Origin: Plakobranchus ocellatus
Taxonomy: Eukaryota; Mollusca; Gastropoda; Plakobranchidae
Direction of reading: 5' to 3'
Assembly (NCBI GenBank): GCA_019648995.1
Contig: BLXT01007646.1
Span: 912,435-952,508, forward strand
DNA length: 40,074 nt
Position 1 is the first letter of the stretch. Each line of letters opens with the position of its first letter. A program made the translations under genes and the position numbers. The notes under the pieces are model-generated. The model was given only the letters and a program-made list of their open reading frames with translations, searched no databases and was not told the origin of the DNA. Shown here piece by piece: positions 23,453 to 32,400 of the stretch.

Positions 23453-26400
23453 CTTCTTTTGTATGTCTTCAGTACAGTAATCAGTTAACTTAAGTCATAC
23501 CCCATACCATGGTGTTTATAAACATGATTTTCAACATATGAAATATAAGATGTTAGCAGTACCATAATTAGCAAATCCACAAGGATCTTTTTATCAAGGG
23601 TTTAAGTTTACTTATGCTTTGCAACAATCATGTAGACGAAAATTTACATGCTTCCGTAAAGTACTTTAAAAATGCTCATAAAAATTACATTCCTGAAATT
23701 GGCAACAGTAATATAATTGTGCTTCACCATATTGTCTTAAGGCTCTTCTGTCATAGTCGTTTTTGTATCTTATGTTTTTTTTTTTTTTTCCACTACGTCA
23801 GTGCATCCTAATTAGAGATTTTTTTTTTCAGTTTCTGCAATAAAATTCTCATTTGTCTTTCATATTGGCAGAAAAAAAATTGTAAAAAATCTGCCGATTT
23901 CCCAAGAGGGATTGTTTTTTCAGAAATAAACCTTTTATAAAATAATTTAAAGATGGATAAATACTTTAAAGTAGTATTTTTTTTTTATATAAAGGTCATG
24001 GCAATCATTGTGGGGCTGACCTATCTGAGATTGGGTATTGAACAAAAGAGTGTTATGAGCATTAATGGAGCACTCTTTCTGATGATCACCAACACCTCAT
24101 TCTCAAATCTGTTTGCTGTTGTCAATGTAAGTTTCTAGTCCTATTATCAGAACTGAAAATCATTTTTAACCATTAATTTACTGTATTGCCATTCACCATA
24201 TGTGCTGCCATTGCCCATGAACAAATATAAGGGGTGTACATGTTTTGAAGAAAGTATCACCCATTGTTACTCTTATTTCTCTTTCATAAAAAGAGCTCTG
24301 AAACTTTTGTTTTCTTTTCACTATATGGTTATTATTAGACCTGTTTCACATCTATGATTTTTTTAAAGCTAAAATCTGATTTTTGCAGTCACTGGGCTTA
24401 AATGTTAATTGAAGAAGTGTATTGAAAGTCCTAAAGATAGTAGGAGTTTAAAAAAGATGCATGAGGGTGATGTTGAGTTTGAAGTTAAATGAAGAGAAGA
24501 ATGTAAACAATTTGGACTCTAATTACTCTAGGTATTCCAGAGATGACAAAGAGGATAGAGCCTAAAATGGAGATGTAGTTCTTGAGCTAGACCCTTATCC
24601 AGGCAGTATAACATTTACCTTTATTTCCCAACCTTTATTTTGTCTCGATGGAGACTGTCAATTTTGTCCATGCACAATATAACATTTTGTATACATTTTT
24701 ATACTCATTATTTTGGACATGTACTCTAAGAAAAAAAAAAGAGTTATACTCGGAAATTAAGAAAGTGTTTTCTTGAAACCAAGTGAAATAACAGATTAAT
24801 TCTCAGTGTATGTTGTCATAATTGATCTTACTTATTTTCTCTTATGCCCTCAGTCATTTCCTATTGAGCTTGCTGTGTTTTTTCGGGAATACGGAACAGG
24901 CCTGTATCGAAGTGATTGCTACTATCTGGCTAAAACAATTGTTGAGGTAATATCAGAACAAACACAATTGCCATTTGGAAAAGACTGCTTACAAGATTTA
25001 ATTTTTTTTTTTTTTTTTAGGTGATACTTGATTTGTTGTAAGCTTTATTTTTCTTTGTTGTAAAATCAAAATGAAGATCCTATATGCCTCTAATGCAGCA
25101 TGAAATCATTTAAGGGGATGGTCATTCACTGCTGCCCATACTAATATTGTATATTCACAGCTCATAAACATACTTCAGATTCAATAAACAGACTCACATA
25201 AGTAAGATTGATGACAAATTAATGGTCTGAATATTACAGTGATTATGTAACCTGGGGGGAAAATTAATTGCTGATACTGACTGTACAACTACAATCAGTC
25301 AGATGAAGTTCATGGCAAAGACATTAGCTATATTGATCAGGTAAGTTTATTATATCAGAGAGATTATGAAAAAATACGGATGTATGTAATCATCTCTGGA
25401 AAAGTAAAAAATTGTATTTGAAACTCAGTTGGTTCCCTGGCGAATTTTTAACTTCCAAAAAATAATTAGACCTTTAAATTAATCAAGAAAAGGGGAAAGT
25501 TGCCTAAAGAAGATTCTTTGAAAATTATTTCTATAATCTGTTTTGTTTCTGAAAATGATTTAAAAGAAATTAAAAAAAAAAACAAAAAAAACTTTCCTTT
25601 TTACCCTTTACAAACTGCAAGGTTCCATTCTGATCATAATTCCCACTTCTATGTCTTTTTATTCTGTCTTTTGTGTTTGGGGGGGGGGAGGGGTTATGTA
25701 GGGATTTTTTGACAAAATATAAAGCAAGATATCCAATAATTCATGGTGACTTCCTCTGCTTGAGGGACATTTGAACGAAAATGATAAGAGTTAAATAAAA
25801 GATTGGTCAAGTCTAAATGCAATCTTATGGGGTTTAAAATAACACTATATTGCAAAGAGAAGGAGTCTACTCTAGGAAAATTTCAGACATAGTAGGCCTA
25901 TATTGTAATCCTTACTTATTTTAAAAATATTATTTTTTCTTTTGAACATTTTCAGATACCTGTATTTATCCTGATCACAATTTTGTTTGGCACAGTGACA
26001 TACTGGATGATTGGTAATAAGTTTTGATGTTAAAAAAATAAAATTCAATTATCTTTTGCAAGCTCATTAAACATTTTTTAAAATGTTTTTTTCCCCTAAA
26101 AATTGATACTAAAACATTAACTTTTCTTCAAAATCATCCTTGACTTTGCCTATTTTCCTCTCTTTAACATTGTAATTTGATCTTTAGTGCCATTCCTAGC
26201 ATAACTGAATCACCCAATTCAGTTCAATTCTAATTACCATTATAAAGATCTGCTTCCTGTCCTTCATCATCATTATTTTGCATGAGCTCTTTTCTTCTCA
26301 GCTGTAAAGGCATTAGATGAAATCGTCTCTTCTTCCTTGTCTTTGAGCATCTATCAATTATCATGCATTATTGTAATTAATCGCTCTGCTCAAATGATCT

Positions 26401-29400
26401 CAAGCTCACATTCTGATTTTTTGTCTTGTCAGCACCTTTAGCTTCTTTTTATTTACTGAAATTCTCAACAGGTGCTTTGAAAAACATTTCTTGTAGGATT
26501 TTTTAGCTGTTTATAATAATGTAAATATATACTACCAATGAGAAAGCCTCTGTCAAATAGTATTGTGTTTTTTCCTATTACAAGCATTTCTCAAATTCAT
26601 TTCTTTTTGCTGCAGGTTTGTATGAATCAATTGATGCATTCCTGATAGCAGTTGGGGTTCTCCTTCTTACGGCCAATGTAGCACTGTCTCTTGGTAAATA
26701 TCTTTTTAGGTAGTAATAACATGAAATAGAAATTTGAAATCAAGGCTGACAGCTGTATAAAAACTACATGATAAAATTTTTATAAATTTGAAGGATTTCT
26801 CAGCAAAAGAACTATCATGGGCATACAATTTCAAACAAAAATAATAACATCTGCTTTCAATGGTTTCCCAAGATCTCATATAAATCTAAACAGAGAAATG
26901 TGTATATAAAATGAGCTACTGAAATAGTTTTCTCTCTATAAAACAAATCAAACATTGCTTCAAACAGGTCCATAAAGTGCCCAACTGTGAAGATATGCAA
27001 TAAGGAATTTCTTTTCGGCAATCTGAAATTCAATGACTGCAAAAAATGATCATAGATTTTCAACATCAAATTCAGTTCATAAATTCCATGACAATCATAT
27101 ATTTAACAGAACGAAAATTCCGAGTGTGCAAGTAATATATAAGGCTATTTTGGAGAGGCTGATTTGTTCCTTTTTTCAAAGTACCTTTCATGCAATTGAA
27201 TTATGTGAAACCTTATCCTTACATGTGGGGTAATTTTGTTACCCCAAAGGCTTGCTTTCAATTTTTTAAAAATACTTAAAATGAGAATTTTTCTTTCAGC
27301 TTTTGAGTATTCCTCAAAAATTCAATTTGACATACGGTTACATAATAATGATTGACAGAGAATCAATCAATATTGAAATGACCTGAGGTCATTTCTGAAA
27401 CACTCCATTTTTTTAAAACTATGTAAAGTATGAAGTGATTTTGCAACCCCCCATATATGGATTGGTATATAGCGATTTTTTTATACGGTATGGGGACACG
27501 CAGTTATCCCACACGTATGTGTTAGACTGTATTGATATTTTGTTATTTTAAATGTGGGGGCACTCAGTTACCCGATGTGTGGATACGACAATAAAACACC
27601 TCGTACAGATAGGGTTAAGTATGTCTCACATCTCATCTCTGAGTAGTGTAATAACAATATATTTAATGAAAAGAATTACCAAAACCTTAAAAGACATCGA
27701 CAGAATTAGTTATCAATAAACCAGTTTAATTGCCAACATGACAAATAAAAAGCAAAGTATAAGAAAAGATAATGTAAAAGAAATGTATCAGAGATGAAAT
27801 AACGGTTTTTTTGGTTTTTTTTTTTTTTTTATTTACTTTCAAATAATTTGATTTATCCGAAGATTTCATACATAATTATTTTTTTTAAAAACGGGGGTAG
27901 GGGAGAGGTGTGATATCAGTGACGAAAGCTAGTCAAGCAACCTACCAATTATTGTATCTGCTCGGTTGCCTACCGACTGATGTCTAGCATTCTGCTCTTT
28001 TGGACCTGTTTGTGGACAGTTGAAAGCCGGATAGCACCTATACATGCTTGCCAACTAACTTTTTAAAGTTTTATGGTGGCCAATCTGTTTTAATGACTTC
28101 TCAAAACATGCAATTCATTGGGAAATATGAGTGACAGGTGAGGTGAAATAATATTGTAGGATCAGTAGAAGCCGTAACAGGAAAAACAGCATTACTTCTT
28201 ATGGAAATAGTTGGGACTGCCAGAAGATGGGCATTGGAAAGGCTAAATTCTTTTAGGAAAATATATATGTCATATATTGAAGGCAGGTGTGTCAAACCTC
28301 CGATGCCTTCTTTATGAATATAGACTGTAGAAATTTGATACACCTGCCACTGATATATGACATATATATTTCCATAAAAGAATTTTGTCTTTCCAAAACT
28401 ATTGCTTCTTTAAGCCTTTAAAATTTTCTGCTTCTCGCTAAAGATCTACTCAAAAATTATAAAGTTACAAAACTGTATTTTAATAAAACTCTAATTGCAA
28501 ACTAGTGCCCTGTTTGAAAAACTTTTGTTGTTTTTTACGCTTTTTCAGCCACTTAATGTTTTACAAGCCTTAGCAGCAATTACTGCTTATCAAGGCAGAG
28601 GCCTACCTTACTCCTAATGATTTTTGTGAAACAGATTATTTTTTGAGCAAGTCGAAATAGTTGGGTTTTTTTTTGTTTTTCTTAATTGGTCTGTTAATTA
28701 TAAATAAGCTCCTTTCGAAAAAATTGTGCATTTTGTGTATATAATTTTCTAATATCCATCAGAGGTATATTTTTTTTTTTATTGAGGTTTAAAGATTAAG
28801 GCGAACACACTCACAGACAGTTTTTCTTTAGATGTTTTGTCACAATCTCCCATTTTGATCACCAGGATATCTTGTCTCTACGCTATGTGGATCAGTGAAT
28901 ATAGCTCTTGCTATAGCTCCTCCCTTGCTCATTCCTTTCATGTTGTTTGGTGGTCTCTTTGTTAACAATGAGTAAGTATTATAGATTTTACACCTCTTGT
29001 GCTGTGCATCTAGAATCTATTTGCATGGATATCATAAATACCATTATGCCTAGAGTAAAAGATCTCTAAAAAATGGCTCAAATAATACCAAAACATTCAA
29101 ATTTTCAATTCAAGCCCTTGGAAACAAACAATCATATACTCAAATAGGGGCAACCGAGTTTTTGATAAAAAATGCATTATTGGCTGCTTCGGTTTTACAA
29201 GAAAAAGTGTAAGTCTATTGGGAATAAGAGTAAAGGGAATTTTAAAGCCAATTTTCATTTGAGATCTGAAACTTCAAAATTAAAAACTTGAGCATTTACT
29301 CCTTACTTTCATATTGTAGGTTGAGGCTGCTTTATTCTTCTCCATATGTCAAGTGTTGAAACACCTTTTTTTTACAATACAAAAGTGTGTGTTGAAGATG

Positions 29401-32400
29401 GCTCACGATGTACAATGTGTATAATATTAGCAACGTACAGTAAAAGTTTAATTATTCTTAGAGCATGTATTTCAAACGTCTGCAATAACCAAAACAACCC
29501 AATTCCTTAAAATTTACGTTCAAGAATGTACCCAAATAAAGATAATCACTTGCAGAGTTTAAAAACAGATTTTCCTTCTGGTTAGTTGTAAAGCCTATTG
29601 AGTTGTTTTTATAGGGTGAAAATTATTACTGCTCCAAAAATCAAAATTTATTTCTTAAAAACTGAGGCACTGTTAACAAACTCAAGTCATTTTCCATCCA
29701 TCTGATCAGCAACATCCCAGTGTACTTCATCTGGCTTAAATATTTGTCCTGGTTCAAACATGCAAATGAGATTCTTATGGTTAATCAATGGCAGAATGTA
29801 CACAACATCAGTGAGTATTTTAATATTTTTAGCTTTTAAATAGCTAAAGAAATATAATTAATTTGATCATGCTTTAGGGGGAGAGGGACACATGACTTTG
29901 TACAATATCAAACTTTTTGCAAATATTGAGGCAAATTGATTACTTGCAATTTGACGTTTAATGAAACTAGTCTCTTCTACTTTTCTTCAATATAAGGCAT
30001 GAGTGGACAAACTTGCCTTTGATTTGGTTGTAAAAATAAATTTTAAAATGTCTTGTTTTGAGGTAATATTGACGATTTGTTGAAACATTCATTTATTTCT
30101 ACAGAAACTTCAAGTGCGATTTTCTCTCCACATGTTTTTGGTTATAAAAAAATATATCTGCCTTAAGATTTATCTACCAATTTTGTTGAAATTTGGCTTG
30201 GCTGTTGTCAGTGATTTTATGTATGATGTAATAGAGGCTTTTATGGATAACATGTTTACTTTTAGAAATTCAATTTTTTTCATCGAAAATGTGGATGAAA
30301 TCCACTCAAAGTTATGTAAAGAATAACAAAAACTATAGAAAAAATTCCAGATTAAAAAAAAAACCTTTATTACTTTTTAGATATTGTATAGTCAGTGAAG
30401 TTTCAAATAATTTGAAGTTCAGCTTATGGAAATGATAAATTTTGAAGAAACATATTTTGCTAATTTAAATTCAAGATGGCGGTTATCACTATGGCAGACA
30501 AAAGTGAAAAAGTGTTTTCCATATTTTGTCCCTCATATATGATCTTGGCGAATTCTGTGGTACAAATTTAAAAAGTCTATATCAAATAATCCAATCACTC
30601 TCAGCTGCCGACCCTCCACCCCCCCTTTACAAAAAAAAAAAAAGAACACAACAGTCACTAATTTCAGGAAAAAAAAGAATCACACTGACTTAGATCTTGC
30701 TGCAGGTCTGTGTTATGTCCTACCTGTTTCAAGCTGTTAGACAAAAGTTAGATATTCTAACTGCGAAGAGAAAGCGATGGATAATTGAACAAAATGCCAA
30801 TATTGTAACTTAAATTTTTTTTTAACCAGTGTTGTATTTAGCTAGCTTGTTTTAATATACAAATTTTTTTGTGCATTGTGCATTGCCCCTTTAAAAAATT
30901 TTTTTATTTAACCATACAATATTGTTGGTTCAATTTTTTGTTTTTCGCTCCTGGAATCATTGACTTACTAAATGTTGAAACCCCTTAGCAACTAATTCTT
31001 CGTATTAATCTTTCAATGCTTTATGTCCCTTTGACTTCAGCATGTGATGGTATAACCAATTCCACATCGTCGGATGTTTCTGATAGATGCCAGTACAAAG
31101 ATGGCAATGATGTTCTCTATTACACAGGCTTTGATAAGGTAAAATTGCTATAAAAAAGATGTCTTTTTAATTATATTTTTAGGACATCCTAACGAACGAG
31201 AAGTTTTCTTTCCAATTGACTACGTTCTCAATTTCCACACCATCATTTTTTTCATCTTTTTTTCCTATATAGTATAGTTTTTTAAGAGAGATCTTGAAAA
31301 AAGTAGACTTTCTTGAAGTTCAAATTTTTTTCTATACTTTTTTTTCAAATAATGAAATGCTAATTCATGAATGAAACTTAATTCATATTCTCAAACAATT
31401 CTACTTTAAGTTATAAGTATTCATGCAGCATGATATCCTAGGTTTCTTTGTACTCCTTTTTTTAATCTTGTGTTATCAAAAACTTACAAATGTGTCATAC
31501 TTATCAATTTTTAAAAAATTTTTATGAAATTTACATTGAAGTATCATTCTTACCATTCCCCTGTCTTCTCTCTAGTTCTCTTTACTTGAATCTCGTCAGC
31601 CTTCTTTTTTTTTTTTGTTCATCAAATTTAATGACTGTTGGTCGCTTGCCATTTTTTTTCTTCCAAGGAATTGATGGCTCTGCAGTTTTTTTGTTTTTTT
31701 TTTGTTCAATCCTTTCATAGAGGGAATAAAAGTAACCTCCAATAATGACACATACATAGTATATGAAGGGCTTGATGGAAAAAATTGACCAGTCAAACTT
31801 AAGAACTTTTGAGATCTTTCACTATTATGATTTTTAAATTGGATAGATCTTTAAAGAAAATGCTTTTATAAAACGTATGATTGATTTTACTGTACGAGTC
31901 TTCTCTGAACATCACCAAAGCTATGCATTAAGGTATATATTTTTTTCATTAACTTTTCAATTCTTGCTTATTTACTGCAAAGCTTTAAAACATTGCTGCA
32001 GGTATGGGTACAGATACTCTTTAGGTCCATTCTAACCTCAACATTATCACGTTAATTCTCATATATGTTAATGTTCGCTTGTTTCTGTAAAATATTGTCC
32101 AAATGGAAGGATACTCCAAGTTTATGCTCACATTTTTTCCCTTTGGTTTATTTTATACACTCTCAGATGAACCCATTTGTTATTTTGTTGTGTAGTTTTC
32201 ATTCATTGCTTTTCCTATTCTATTTTTTTTTTTATTTTTTTATGAAGCTGCTTAGTATCTCTAAAATCAATCATGCATACAGCATGGAATATTAAAGAAT
32301 ATTCCACATATTAAAAAAAAAAGGGTTTGCTCAGTATGTAACTTTGATGTTAAATTAAATATTAACTTATCACCATTTTTAGCAATTCATTTTTCCTCTG

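Larger units (their letters stand above)
26694..28865 (+). other. Intron 17, 2.2 kb
   Basis: GT-AG intron of 2172 bases. It holds a long imperfect hairpin, an 8-bp-arm hairpin (27226-27246, TGGGGTAA/TTACCCCA), a 21-base palindrome, two loosely similar blocks at about 27489-27514 and 27556-27582 (GGGGacacGCAGTTA and related), and a T-run near 27815-27830. No coding sequence is recognised. Confidence 0.8.
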
